DNA from: Thalassospira alkalitolerans
Lineage (GTDB): Bacteria; Pseudomonadota; Alphaproteobacteria; Rhodospirillales; Thalassospiraceae
Length of the DNA: 64,000 nucleotides
NCBI RefSeq assembly: GCF_002115745.1
Contig: NZ_JFKB01000001.1
Location: 62,001-126,000, forward strand
Direction of reading: 5' to 3'
Within the stretch, counting starts at the first letter, position 1. Each line of letters opens with the position of its first letter. Shown here piece after piece: positions 46,129 to 55,472 of the stretch. The translations under genes and the position numbers were made by a program. The notes under the pieces are model-generated. The model saw only the letters and a program-made list of their open reading frames with translations, was not told the DNA's origin and made no database searches.

Positions 46129-47316
46129 TCAAATTACATTCAGTTCCAGAACCGGGGCGTTATCGCGGATACGTTCATAGCCAAACACCGACATATCAAG
46201 CGTTTGATAGCGCCCGGCGACGAGCAATTCCGAAAGCCCCCGGCCAACCGCAGGGCTTTGTTGCAGACCATGTCCGGAAAACCCATTGGCAAAGAAAAAG
46301 TTTTTCACATCGGGATGAGGGCCAATAATCGCGTTCTGATCCAGCAGGTTATAGGAATAATGCCCGGCCCAGGCATTGATGACTTTGATCGCCTCGAACC
46401 GTTCACAGCGTTGATAAAGGCCCGGCCAGATAATGTCGTCAAACAGGCTGTAATCAACCTCGAAATCCCAACATTCGGGATCACGATCCTTGGGCGGGGC
46501 GATGCCGGTTATGAAAAACTCGCCTTCGGGGCGGACGTAAAGCCCGCTTGGATCAATCAGCATCGGACAGGTGGCGCTAATGTCGGCAGCATCGCGGCAA
46601 TCAAACACGAAAATACAGCGTTTTCGAGGTTCAACCGGGATTTCAAGCCCGGCCATGCGCGCAAGTTTTGATCCACCGGTCCCGGCAGCATTGACCAACG
46701 CACCACAGCCAAAGCGCCTGCCGTCTTTTAAAACCACCCCGATGATTTGAGGACCATCGCGCAGGACGTCAACGACTTCGCCGTCGATATAATCAGCCCC
46801 CTGACGCCGCGCCTGTTTGCGAAAGGACTGCATCAGGCAATAGGCATCAAACCATCCCTCGCCCGTTTTACCCCAACACCCGGCAGCCAGATCGGATGTA
46901 TTCATCCATGGGTATTTAGCAGCCAGTTCGTCGGGCTCCATCCAGATGATATCCGCGCCGCGTTCGATCTGGGTGGCATGGTTATGGCGCAAAATATCGC
47001 GGCCGGGTTCGGTTGCCAGAACCAGATAACCCTTTTCATGGAATGAAATCTCGACTTCGGGATCAAGGTCACGTTTCAGATTGCGCAGAAATTCAATGCC
47101 AAACCCCGACATATCGATGTTAAGCGGGGTCGAAAATTGTTGCCGGATCGACGCCGCCGACAGCGCGGTCGAACAGAATTCATAATTCGGGTCTTTTTCA
47201 ATAACCAGAACCCGTCCGTTGAAATCATCGCGCCCGGTTAAAAACCATGCGGCAGAGCTTCCGATAACCGCCCCGCCGACGATGATGACGTCATAATTTT
47301 CATCCACTGATCCCAT
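46129..47316 (-). CDS. DAO-family FAD-dependent oxidoreductase (possible pipecolate/amino-acid oxidase)
   Basis: 395 residues from ATG 47316 (a GTG three codons upstream is possible). The FAD loop is YDVIIVGGAVIGSSAAWFL followed by VLVIEKDP, with ALVNAAGTGGSKLARMAG and a C-terminal FFFANGFSGHGLQQSPAVGR, the D-amino-acid/sarcosine oxidase family pattern. P. putida AmaA, an L-pipecolate oxidase, belongs to this family, and the position next to amaB and hglS makes that role plausible. Sequence does not prove it; FOXRED1-like or other amine oxidases cannot be excluded. Confidence 0.85.
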   Translation of the reverse strand: MGSVDENYDVIIVGGAVIGSSAAWFLTGRDDFNGRVLVIEKDPNYEFCSTALSAASIRQQFSTPLNIDMSGFGIEFLRNLKRDLDPEVEISFHEKGYLVLATEPGRDILRHNHATQIERGADIIWMEPDELAAKYPWMNTSDLAAGCWGKTGEGWFDAYCLMQSFRKQARRQGADYIDGEVVDVLRDGPQIIGVVLKDGRRFGCGALVNAAGTGGSKLARMAGLEIPVEPRKRCIFVFDCRDAADISATCPMLIDPSGLYVRPEGEFFITGIAPPKDRDPECWDFEVDYSLFDDIIWPGLYQRCERFEAIKVINAWAGHYSYNLLDQNAIIGPHPDVKNFFFANGFSGHGLQQSPAVGRGLSELLVAGRYQTLDMSVFGYERIRDNAPVLELNVI

Positions 47317-47394
47317 GATTGCCACATCACCTGATTTATTGTTTTTAAACCGAAACAGTATTTACCATTCCGGCATTCCGGCCTTTTTTATTGC

Positions 47395-48474
47395 CTAGGC
47401 CGCCTTGTTTCCGGCGGTCATTTTAAAGATGCCCTGTGCGTTGCTGCTGTCAAAGCGCAGGTCGAGTTTCTTTTCCCCGGTCCTGTCATCACACAGGTAA
47501 TCCCGACTGATGAATTCGTAAAACGATCCCGGCACGTCGCGTGTTACCAGTCCCCCATCGGCATTACGCATCTGGCGCATCACGCGGGCGGCCTTAAACG
47601 CGGTCTGGCGGACCAAGCCGGTACTGGAAATTTCGATGCTTTCCTTCATCGGGCGGCCTTTGGCGCGCTGTTCACTGGCAACATCTTCAATAGACCTGAC
47701 GCGATCCGTTGCGTGGTTAAACGCATTTCCCTCGGTCGAAATCCACGCCATTTCAGGCGATTCCGCCAAAAGCGTTTCATAATCGGCCTCGGATACCGGG
47801 CCATGATGCACGCCAAAACATTTAACCAGCACCGGCAAAAGCTTGGTCGCATCGGCAAAGCTGATGGTGCCACTTTCACTCAATTGATCAAGCAATGCCT
47901 TGGCACCAGGTGATAATGGATCAACCGATCCGCCGATTGTATTGGCAACCGCGCGCCCAAATGCCGGGCTAAATTGTTCGACATGAAGTTCGGACACAAA
48001 GAACTGCGCGACCAATTGCGGCGCATCGCGATGGCAAAACGCCCGACCGGTCATTTTCAAGCGCGGCAGCGGATAAATCCCGGCAACCTCAAATCCAAGC
48101 GGGATTAAAATACGCGCCACCGCCTGATAACCACGCGGCAATTCACCGGTCATTGGGCCATCAACCGTACGGATTGCCCCATGATCAAAAATGATTGCCT
48201 CGCCCGCCGCCAGTTTATCTTCGCAATAGGCTTTGCCGTCGGGCACAGCCGTCAGAAGGCCATCAAACAGTACCATGTTTAGTGCCTGGGCAAGGACCAA
48301 ACGGCTGACCTGACCAGCCTCGTCCATCGGTTCGGCAAGCAGGCGACCCTGAACGTCAATCATGCGAAACAGATAATCAGCCTTATCCACCCCAAGGGCG
48401 ACCTTAAGAACAGCACCAAGTTGACTATTGTTAAGCCGGGCTTGGATTGCGGGCTGGGCTGCGGATTGCGGCAT
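47395..48474 (-). CDS. hglS: DUF1338 protein, HglS-like 2-oxoadipate dioxygenase/decarboxylase
   Basis: 359 residues from ATG 48474, with AAGGAG nine bases upstream; a frame to 48714 overlaps the divergent lysR gene and is rejected. The three metal ligands known for HglS are recognisable: His in IFDHGAIRT, His in EGNAFNHATDRV and Glu in PGSFYEFISRDY. P. putida HglS converts 2-oxoadipate to D-2-hydroxyglutarate and CO2. The neighbouring aminotransferase would supply 2-oxoadipate. It is shorter than the roughly 460-residue Pseudomonas enzyme, so the substrate should be tested. Confidence 0.85.
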   Translation of the reverse strand: MPQSAAQPAIQARLNNSQLGAVLKVALGVDKADYLFRMIDVQGRLLAEPMDEAGQVSRLVLAQALNMVLFDGLLTAVPDGKAYCEDKLAAGEAIIFDHGAIRTVDGPMTGELPRGYQAVARILIPLGFEVAGIYPLPRLKMTGRAFCHRDAPQLVAQFFVSELHVEQFSPAFGRAVANTIGGSVDPLSPGAKALLDQLSESGTISFADATKLLPVLVKCFGVHHGPVSEADYETLLAESPEMAWISTEGNAFNHATDRVRSIEDVASEQRAKGRPMKESIEISSTGLVRQTAFKAARVMRQMRNADGGLVTRDVPGSFYEFISRDYLCDDRTGEKKLDLRFDSSNAQGIFKMTAGNKAA

Positions 48475-48617
48475 TCCTGCCACTCCTTCCGTAAAATTAT
48501 CAATCACCGGATCAAAGGCACGGTCCCAAAAGGTCATGTGATGGCACAAGATGCTTTTGAACCATTGAAATGCTATGACTTGGCAAGAAATCCGACAAAC
48601 GATATATTCGCACCATA

Positions 48618-48636
48618 TCATTCCATTTCGGAATGA
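48618..48636. promoter_or_regulatory. Inverted repeat in the hglS-lysR divergent region
   Basis: TCATTCC-ATTTC-GGAATGA, perfect seven-base arms, ending 18 bases before the lysR ATG. Shares the TTYCATTWCGRAA core with the site at 46109-46125. Confidence 0.5.
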
Positions 48637-48654
48637 ACTTTGTGGTGAAATCCC

Positions 48655-49572
48655 ATGCGTCGTGTCTTGCCATCCCTGACAGCCTTGCAGTTTTTTGAAA
48701 GTTCCGCCCGGCATCTAAGCTTTACCCGTGCGGCCGAGGAACTAAACGTGACGCAAAGTGCGATCAGCCGTCAAATCCGGGCATTGGAAGAATATCTGGG
48801 CCGGGATTTGTTTCGTCGGATCAAGAAACGCCTGAAATTAACCCCCGCGGGCGAAGCCTATGCCACACAGGTCCGCGACCTTTTGGACAGGGCCGAGGCC
48901 GCAACCTTACAGGTCATGGCCTATTCCGATGCGGGCGGGATGCTCAATGTCGGCACCTTGCCGACCTTTGGCGCACGCTGGCTGGTGCCGCGACTGGGGG
49001 ACTTCAAAGTAACCTGGCCCGACATTCAGCTTAACCTGATCACCCAGGCTCGCGAATTCAACTTTGCGCGCGAAGGCATCGATATCGCCATTCATTTTGG
49101 CGAGGCGAATATGCCGGGCTGCGTTTTCCATCGCCTGATGGGCGAAACCCTGATTGCGGTCTGTGCGCCCAAAATCCTCAAGGAAAATGACGACCTGCCA
49201 ATTGCGCGTGAACGGGTGCGCAATTGCACCCTGTTGCAACATTCCACCCGCCCGCGCGCCTGGCAGGATTGGCTGGCCGCAACCGGGGTTGCAGTGGTTG
49301 ATGAACTGGCCGGTCCCCGGTTTGAGCATTTCCACATGGTTATTCAGGCCGCCGTTGCCGGATTGGGGCTGGCTCTGTTGCCGGAATTTCTGGTCCGTGA
49401 AGAACTTGATAACGGTCGGCTTGTTGCGCCCTTTGACGTATCGATCCCCAATCGGCATGCCTATTACGTTGTTTACCCCGAAGAAAAGGAAAACAACTTT
49501 GCCGTTCGGGCATTCCGTGACTGGATCATAGCCACCTGCAAGGCAGAACCGGATACATCCGCCGCGGCATAG
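48655..49572 (+). CDS. LysR-family transcriptional regulator (GcvA-like)
   Basis: 305 residues. The winged-helix DNA-binding domain reads LTALQFFESSARHLSFTRAA then EELNVTQSAISRQIRALEEY, the GcvA/AmpR-type start; the effector domain spans about 90-295 with no signal peptide. It is divergent from hglS with 180 bp between starts, the classic layout for control of a neighbouring catabolic operon. The effector is unknown, but an intermediate such as 2-aminoadipate or pipecolate is a sensible guess. Confidence 0.92.
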   Translation: MRRVLPSLTALQFFESSARHLSFTRAAEELNVTQSAISRQIRALEEYLGRDLFRRIKKRLKLTPAGEAYATQVRDLLDRAEAATLQVMAYSDAGGMLNVGTLPTFGARWLVPRLGDFKVTWPDIQLNLITQAREFNFAREGIDIAIHFGEANMPGCVFHRLMGETLIAVCAPKILKENDDLPIARERVRNCTLLQHSTRPRAWQDWLAATGVAVVDELAGPRFEHFHMVIQAAVAGLGLALLPEFLVREELDNGRLVAPFDVSIPNRHAYYVVYPEEKENNFAVRAFRDWIIATCKAEPDTSAAA

Positions 49573-49743
49573 ATCCTTTAACGTCACACACCCCAACGAC
49601 GAATTTCATTGCCGATTGAATTTACCAACCCTAAAGTTCCCGCCCATATATAAGAACCGCCATTCACGCGGTCAGATGAGGATCCCTTTTTTAAAAAGAA
49701 AACGAGATCCTTTCGGGGAAGATTGGGATAAAGGGAATCGCTT

Positions 49744-51459
49744 GTGTCGCAGCTTGAAAATCGCCTTGGACTGTATGGTATCGAACCGGGGACATTTACC
49801 GCCCTTGGCAAGGCTTCCAGCCTGATCCATGAAAAATCGGCCAAACGCGCCGAAAAATTCTATCAGGCCATCAGCCAAAGCGACGACCTGAAAGGCAATC
49901 CGCTTTCCAAAAGCGACATCGCATCCCTGATAAAATCGCTGCAACATCACTGGAAACAGTTGTTCAACGGCAAAATTGACGAAGATTTCGTCACCCAATC
50001 GGCGGCCATCGGCCAAATCCACGAAACACACGGGATCACGCCAAAACTTTATATCGCGACCTATAACGCCATCACAGATGACCTGATCAAGGCGATCATC
50101 ACCCGGTTTCGCTGGAACGCTGGACAAGCGGCCAAAATCGTTACCTCGCTAACTTCGGTCATGTTGCTTGATATCGAACTGACCCTGACAGCCTATTGCG
50201 ATGCCAGCGCGATCAAACGCCATAATGCGTCGGAAAATGCCTTTGCCGATCAACAGCTTGATCGCACGATGGACCTTTCGGTCGCCATTAATCAAAGTGC
50301 GGTATCAAACGCGCGTATGATGAATGTAATCGAAGATGTCGATCGCAAGGCCCAATCCATTTCGGCCGCCGTCGATCAAATGGTATCAGGCATTAGCCAC
50401 ATCGCCGAAAATGGCAAGGTTGCCGCCGATAATGCCTCCGATGCCATCACCACAACCCGCAATGGTCAGCAAACAGTGCGCGACGCGGTTAGCAGCATGG
50501 ATGAAATCGCAGGTGCTGTATCCGACGCATCGGAACGGGTTGATATTTTGGCCGAGGCATCGGAAAAAATTGGCGAAATCGTCGCATCGATCGAGGCGAT
50601 TGCGGCCGAAACCAACCTTTTGGCCCTAAACGCAACCATCGAGGCCGCCCGTGCGGGTGACGCCGGCAAAGGATTTGCCGTGGTGGCGGGTGAAGTCAAG
50701 GCATTAAGCCAGCAAACCGCCCGCGCAACCGAGGAAATTCGCAATCGCATTACCAATCTTCAAGGCGAAACACAGGGCATTGTCGATGCCATGAACCGTG
50801 GCAATAATGCAGTTTCACGCGGTCAGACCGTGATGGATGAAGTCGCCCACGAAATGAGCGATATCGGCAACAAGATGGAAGATACCACGCGCCGAATCGC
50901 TGATATTTCGACCATTTTGGATGAACAGAACAAGGCAACCGACGCGGTACGTGATGGCATTACCAGTATCGCGGGCCAAACCAGCGGACAGGTTGCCGCG
51001 ATCCGATCCGCGATTGGCGTGATTGGTCAGGTCGAAGGATTGATCGACACGCAGGTTTCCGAACTGGTGCAATACGAAATCCCCAACCGCACCATTCGAA
51101 GTGCACGCGCGGAACATGCGGTCTTTTTCAAATCCGTGGCCGAACTTCTGGCCGGACTGGGCAAGCCATCCGATATCCATATGGGGGATGCCAAAACATG
51201 CCGGTTTGGCAAATGGTATGATAGCCCGGCATCAGAACCGTTCCGCCACCTGCCATCATTTTCCGCCATCCGCGCCCCCCATCAGGCACAGCACGACGCC
51301 GCCCACGACGCGATTTCTGCCTTTGAAAAACACGATATCGCCACCGCCGAGGCCGCCTTTGGCCGCATGGAAACTGCAACCCTTGATGTTTTACAACAGC
51401 TTGACCGCCTTGCGCAGGAAGCCCGGGAAATCACGGATCAGTCCAAAGATCAGGATTAG
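49744..51459 (+). CDS. Soluble globin-coupled chemoreceptor (protoglobin-MCP-CZB)
   Basis: 571 residues from GTG 49744, preceded by AAAGGGA. Domain order: HemAT-like protoglobin about 1-160, with the likely proximal His in [19 protein letters not shown]; a linker; an MCP signalling domain about 195-440 whose hairpin tip is [20 protein letters not shown]; and a C-terminal CZB zinc domain about 455-565 with His in RAEHAVFF, Cys in [11 protein letters not shown] and His in [11 protein letters not shown]. There is no transmembrane helix, so it is cytoplasmic. It should signal oxygen through haem and zinc or oxidants through CZB to CheA/CheW. It converges on the haem-uptake operon. Confidence 0.93.
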   Translation: MSQLENRLGLYGIEPGTFTALGKASSLIHEKSAKRAEKFYQAISQSDDLKGNPLSKSDIASLIKSLQHHWKQLFNGKIDEDFVTQSAAIGQIHETHGITPKLYIATYNAITDDLIKAIITRFRWNAGQAAKIVTSLTSVMLLDIELTLTAYCDASAIKRHNASENAFADQQLDRTMDLSVAINQSAVSNARMMNVIEDVDRKAQSISAAVDQMVSGISHIAENGKVAADNASDAITTTRNGQQTVRDAVSSMDEIAGAVSDASERVDILAEASEKIGEIVASIEAIAAETNLLALNATIEAARAGDAGKGFAVVAGEVKALSQQTARATEEIRNRITNLQGETQGIVDAMNRGNNAVSRGQTVMDEVAHEMSDIGNKMEDTTRRIADISTILDEQNKATDAVRDGITSIAGQTSGQVAAIRSAIGVIGQVEGLIDTQVSELVQYEIPNRTIRSARAEHAVFFKSVAELLAGLGKPSDIHMGDAKTCRFGKWYDSPASEPFRHLPSFSAIRAPHQAQHDAAHDAISAFEKHDIATAEAAFGRMETATLDVLQQLDRLAQEAREITDQSKDQD

Positions 51460-51479
51460 GGGCAAAATCAGGATCACAA

Positions 51480-52304
51480 TCAGAAGGCCTGATTTGGTGC
51501 CTGACTGACCAGAACCACCCCGCCCGCCGGGTCGGCAATGGCACGAATGGGATGGGCGAATACCTCGCTAAGCATCGCCGGGGTCATGACCGCCGAAACC
51601 GCGCCAAACGCCACCAATGCCCCACGATGCAAGATTGCGACTTGATCGGCATAGGTGGTTACCTGATTGAAATCATGCAGGATCATCAAAACACCGGCAC
51701 CGCGATCACGGGCCTCGCGGCGTGCAATCGACAGCAAGGCGTGCTGATGGCTGACATCAAGCCCGGATGTCGGTTCATCAAGCAACAAATAACGATCACC
51801 ACGGCCTGTCAGGGCTGGTTCCGCCAGATTGTCCATGCCCCAAAGTTGCACCAATGCACGCGCCAGATGAACCCGCTGTTTTTCCCCGCCCGAAAGTGCC
51901 GGATAGGCCCGGTCCGCAAGATGGCCAATATCAGCCAGAGAAATCGCCTGATCAACCAGATCGTTGTCTTGCCTGCGCGATGATTGCTTGCGAAACGGCG
52001 CACGACCCAAGGCAACCACATCCCGCACGACAAAGGGAAAGGTCATTGATGTCGCCTGTGGCATCACCGCACGCTGTTGCGCCAATTGCAAAGCCGACAT
52101 TTCGCCTACGAAACGACCACCTTGCATCACATGCCCGCTTGTTGGCGCCATCTCGCCCGACAGCAGTTTCAGCAAGGTTGATTTTCCCGCACCATTCGGA
52201 CCAAGGATGGCGGTGACCTGACCGGGGATAACATCAATTGAAATGTCATGGACAAGTGTCGTGCCCCGCACGGCATAAGTCACATTTTGGGACTGAAGCG
52301 TCAT
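51480..52304 (-). CDS. hmuV: Haemin ABC transporter ATP-binding protein
   Basis: 274 residues. Walker A AILGPNGAGKSTLLKLLSG, Q-loop, signature ALSGGEKQRVHLARAL, Walker B YLLLDEPTSGLDVSHQH and H-loop ILHDFNQ are all intact. The B12/Fe-siderophore/haem importer subgroup is clear, and the adjacent hmuTU and hmuS make haem the cargo. It is the last gene of hmuS-T-U-V and overlaps hmuU by four bases (ATGA). Confidence 0.95.
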   Translation of the reverse strand: MTLQSQNVTYAVRGTTLVHDISIDVIPGQVTAILGPNGAGKSTLLKLLSGEMAPTSGHVMQGGRFVGEMSALQLAQQRAVMPQATSMTFPFVVRDVVALGRAPFRKQSSRRQDNDLVDQAISLADIGHLADRAYPALSGGEKQRVHLARALVQLWGMDNLAEPALTGRGDRYLLLDEPTSGLDVSHQHALLSIARREARDRGAGVLMILHDFNQVTTYADQVAILHRGALVAFGAVSAVMTPAMLSEVFAHPIRAIADPAGGVVLVSQAPNQAF

Positions 52305-53398
52305 ATCCGCCGCCGCCTTTTTTCCCGCAACAACAGGCCAAGGAAAAATGGCCCGCCCAGAATACCCGTCACCAGACCAATCGGCAATTCAGCGGGCAAA
52401 ACAATGATGCGCGCAATCGCATCAGCCAGTGTCAGGATAATCGCCCCGCCAAGGGCAGATGCCGGTAACACCATCTTGTTGTCCGGCCCAGTGACCAAAC
52501 GCACCAGATGCGGCGCCACCAAGCCGACAAACCCGATAATCCCGGAAACTGCCACCGCCGCCCCGACCACAAGTGCTGTGACCACCGTCGCCCGGCGTTT
52601 GAGTTTTTCAACATCGATACCAAGGTGGCGTGCCTCTGCCTCGCCCAGCAGGAAAAGGTTAAGCGGCGTTCCCAGCGTGACCAGATACAAGATACCAACC
52701 GTCATAATCGCAAGTGCGGGCATATCCGCCGGACCATCGCCCGACAACGTCCCCATTTGCCAGAATGTCAGGCTGCGCAATTCGGCGTCATTGGCCATAT
52801 AGGTAAATATCCCGACACCGGCAAAGGCAATCGCATTGATCGCAACCCCGATCAACAACATAAAGGCCGCATCGGTATGGCCATCCTGGCGTGACAACAT
52901 GCGGATAAGACTGGTCGCCAAGACAGCCCCCACAAAGGCCGCGACCGGCACCGCAAAGGGGCCAAACTGGCTATAATACGATCCAAGGACTGCCCCGCCT
53001 GCGACAATCATCACCACCGCACCAAAGGCAGCACTGGCCGACACCCCGACAAAGCCGGGATCGGCAATCGGATTGCGAAACAGGCTTTGCATCACCGCCC
53101 CGGAAACGCCAAGCCCGGCACCGACGACGACCCCGCGCAAAATACGCGGCAATCGCAAGCTATCAAGAACCCGGGCGCTGAAATCATCAACCCCGGCTCC
53201 AATCAAGCCGATCCGATGCGCAAGATGAACCAGCACCTTGCCAACACCAATATCCGCCCCGCCAACACCCAGCGAAACCACAACAGACAGCATCAAAAGC
53301 AACAGCATCGCCACCAACAAGAAGGCATGATGACCGATCATGACATACGCGCCCCATCCAGGCCGAAACAGTGTTGGAAATTGACGTAGCAGTTTCAC
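52301..53398 (-). CDS. hmuU: Haemin ABC transporter permease
   Basis: 365 residues from GTG 53398, overlapping the hmuT stop. It is a FecCD/BtuC-type permease with about ten helices; motifs include LDSLRLPRILRGVVVGAGLG, VSGAVMQSLFRNPIADPGFV and VPLLLGEAEA-like loop LFLLGEAEARHLGID. It forms the inner-membrane channel for haem with HmuV. Length matches the family. Confidence 0.95.
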   Translation of the reverse strand: MKLLRQFPTLFRPGWGAYVMIGHHAFLLVAMLLLLMLSVVVSLGVGGADIGVGKVLVHLAHRIGLIGAGVDDFSARVLDSLRLPRILRGVVVGAGLGVSGAVMQSLFRNPIADPGFVGVSASAAFGAVVMIVAGGAVLGSYYSQFGPFAVPVAAFVGAVLATSLIRMLSRQDGHTDAAFMLLIGVAINAIAFAGVGIFTYMANDAELRSLTFWQMGTLSGDGPADMPALAIMTVGILYLVTLGTPLNLFLLGEAEARHLGIDVEKLKRRATVVTALVVGAAVAVSGIIGFVGLVAPHLVRLVTGPDNKMVLPASALGGAIILTLADAIARIIVLPAELPIGLVTGILGGPFFLGLLLREKRRRRI

Positions 53399-54303
53399 GG
53401 GTTGGAGACGGAGCTAGTGGAGGGATTGAGATTGAGATTGGGATTGGGGTTAGAGGCGGCAACAGTTTGCAGCTTTGCCGCCAATTCACGGATTTCCGTC
53501 GCAGAACGCGGCCCGAAACCCAGAATAGTTGACGCCGATACCGTCACCACATGACCAGCCTGCACCGCTTTGTGCAATCCCAGTGACGGGTGGTGCATAA
53601 TGCCGTCAATCCCCCCGAACTGGTCGAGTGTCGATTGTGGCACCAGAACATAGTCGGATGTATCAGCGGCGATAATTTCGGGTGAAACCGGTTTAAAGCC
53701 GTCATAGCCCGCCATCGCATTTTCCCCGCCAACAAGACCGATAATTTCATCAGCCGTGGTATTGCGACCGGCCGAAAGCGGTTGCCCATGCCCAACCGCC
53801 ATCAGAAATGCGATTTTGGCATGATTTGCCCCGGCCAGATGCTGGATCGATGCGATATCGGCCATTACCTTGGCAATCAGTTCAGCACCTTCGTCGATGC
53901 GACCCAATGCCGTCGCGGTCCTTGATATCGCGTCCGGCAGATTTTCAAGCTGATCCAGCGACGGCAAAACCATGACCGAAATGCCAAGCGCGCGCAAACC
54001 GTCAAGCACCGCCACCGGACCGGCATTTTCCACAGCAACAATCAGATCGGGTTTTAGGCTAATGATGCCTTCGGATGCCAAGGTCCGCATATAACCAACC
54101 TTGGGCAGGTTGCCGACCGCGTCGGGCCATGTACTTGTCGTGTCAGTGGCAACGACAGTGGCCCCGGCACCCAATGCAAAGACGATTTCAGTCGCCGGTG
54201 CGCCAACAGTTACAACACGGGCGGGTTGGTTGGCAGCAAGTGCCGGAAGACACAAACCGATAAATCCGATTATTGCCATTATCAGGGTAAAATACATTCG
54301 CAT
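53395..54303 (-). CDS. hmuT: Haemin ABC transporter substrate-binding protein
   Basis: 302 residues from ATG 54303 (a second ATG two codons on). Signal peptide residues about 1-26 (LIMAIIGFIGLCLPALA). The class III binding-protein fold shows RVVTVGAPATEIVFALGAG, the haem Tyr in VGYMRTLASEGI and LKPDLIVAVENAGP. The C terminus ends in an odd Asn-Pro/Asn-Leu repeat (NPNPNLNLNP) encoded by a six-base repeat. It is a periplasmic haem carrier between the outer membrane and HmuUV. It starts four bases after hmuS. Confidence 0.93.
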   Translation of the reverse strand: MRMYFTLIMAIIGFIGLCLPALAANQPARVVTVGAPATEIVFALGAGATVVATDTTSTWPDAVGNLPKVGYMRTLASEGIISLKPDLIVAVENAGPVAVLDGLRALGISVMVLPSLDQLENLPDAISRTATALGRIDEGAELIAKVMADIASIQHLAGANHAKIAFLMAVGHGQPLSAGRNTTADEIIGLVGGENAMAGYDGFKPVSPEIIAADTSDYVLVPQSTLDQFGGIDGIMHHPSLGLHKAVQAGHVVTVSASTILGFGPRSATEIRELAAKLQTVAASNPNPNLNLNPSTSSVSNP

Positions 54304-54307
54304 ATTC

Positions 54308-55372
54308 TTACTCCGCCACCGCTGCCTGTGTGCCGTCAAATCGCGGCAGGCCTTCGGCCAGTTTCTGCCATTCCGGGTTTTCCGGGCTTTTTGGTGCGCG
54401 TTCGCCACACAGAATGGCGAAATTGCTAAACTCGGCGTCATAAAGTTCAACCGTTGTAACAACACCCTCGCGGATCGGTTTGCGCACCAACCAAGCCTCG
54501 GCTATCAGATCATTACGAAGATGCAACGTAAACCGCGGATCCATCACATTGATCCAATCGCCCATTTCGCGGATATTTTCCACCGGGCCGGTATGAATCT
54601 GGATCGCCCCGCCATTGCCGACAAACACCATGATCGAAAGACCGCTTTGGGCCGCAGATTCCAAAACAATCCTGAGCGATCCGGGTTCCAGCCTTTCGGC
54701 TAGATCCCTGCCCACAAGGCGAAGACCCTGATGGCGGCTGACATTGAAATCCTTCAGCAGGCTGTGGAATTGATGGACATCGGTCATGCGCTGCCAATGG
54801 GCACGCAGATTTTCAACATCAACATCGTCATCTGACCGGGTTACCGGTTTGGGCAACGACGGCAAAACATCAATACCCGGCGCCTGATTTTCCAAACGAT
54901 AATCCGCAACCAATGCGTCATAGGCATCCGCGTTCGAATTTGCGGTCAGAAACACCTTGTGGATTGCCGTTCCATCATGATCGTAAAACTGGATACTCCG
55001 GCGGCGACCTGACTTTGCGTTTTGGGTTTCAACCGCAAACCCGTGGCCCCAGCGCCCCAAAAACAAACGCAGATCAACATCACCGTTCAGCACCAGCCCC
55101 ATCTCGCCACCGATGCTGGCGTTGCCAAAGGTCCCGGTTTTTTCATGCACGACATTTTTATTGCGCGTCAGGATCATGACCTCGCCGAGGTCTTCCAGAC
55201 GCGCGATCAAATCACCCCAGTCCGTATCAAGCCGAACAACGTTGCGCCCACAGCCACTTGCAACCAATTCACCCTCGGTCACGCCAAGTTCGGCGGCAAT
55301 ATCAACGGCATATCCCTTGGCCGTTCCGGCAGAGAACGCCACCCAAGCATCTTTAACTTTTTCTGAAATCAC
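54308..55372 (-). CDS. hmuS: Haemin-degrading factor HmuS (ChuS family)
   Basis: 354 residues from GTG 55372, with AGGGA seven bases upstream; the frame to 55453 extends into the promoter. Two structural repeats are visible: the first around residues 10-165 with VMILTRNKNVVHEKTGTFGN and LFLGRWGHGFAVET, the second around 190-340 with RMTDVHQFHSLLKDFNVSRH (His likely binding haem) and VFVGNGGAIQIHTGPVENI. The family stores or degrades cytoplasmic haem. It is the first gene of the hmu operon, about 100 bp downstream of a Fur box. Confidence 0.93.
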   Translation of the reverse strand: MISEKVKDAWVAFSAGTAKGYAVDIAAELGVTEGELVASGCGRNVVRLDTDWGDLIARLEDLGEVMILTRNKNVVHEKTGTFGNASIGGEMGLVLNGDVDLRLFLGRWGHGFAVETQNAKSGRRRSIQFYDHDGTAIHKVFLTANSNADAYDALVADYRLENQAPGIDVLPSLPKPVTRSDDDVDVENLRAHWQRMTDVHQFHSLLKDFNVSRHQGLRLVGRDLAERLEPGSLRIVLESAAQSGLSIMVFVGNGGAIQIHTGPVENIREMGDWINVMDPRFTLHLRNDLIAEAWLVRKPIREGVVTTVELYDAEFSNFAILCGERAPKSPENPEWQKLAEGLPRFDGTQAAVAE

Positions 55373-55472
55373 TGATATATCCCTATTCGCCTCACAGGAT
55401 TTGGTGTCTTGTCCGCACAAGACACGCCCCCATTGCTTAAACGAGCGAACCAATCGAATATCTGATATTAAT

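Noticed and set aside
47395..48714. Long form of the DUF1338 protein starting at 48714
   Set aside because: It would overlap the start of the divergent lysR gene and its N terminus has no family features; ATG 48474 has a good ribosome-binding site.
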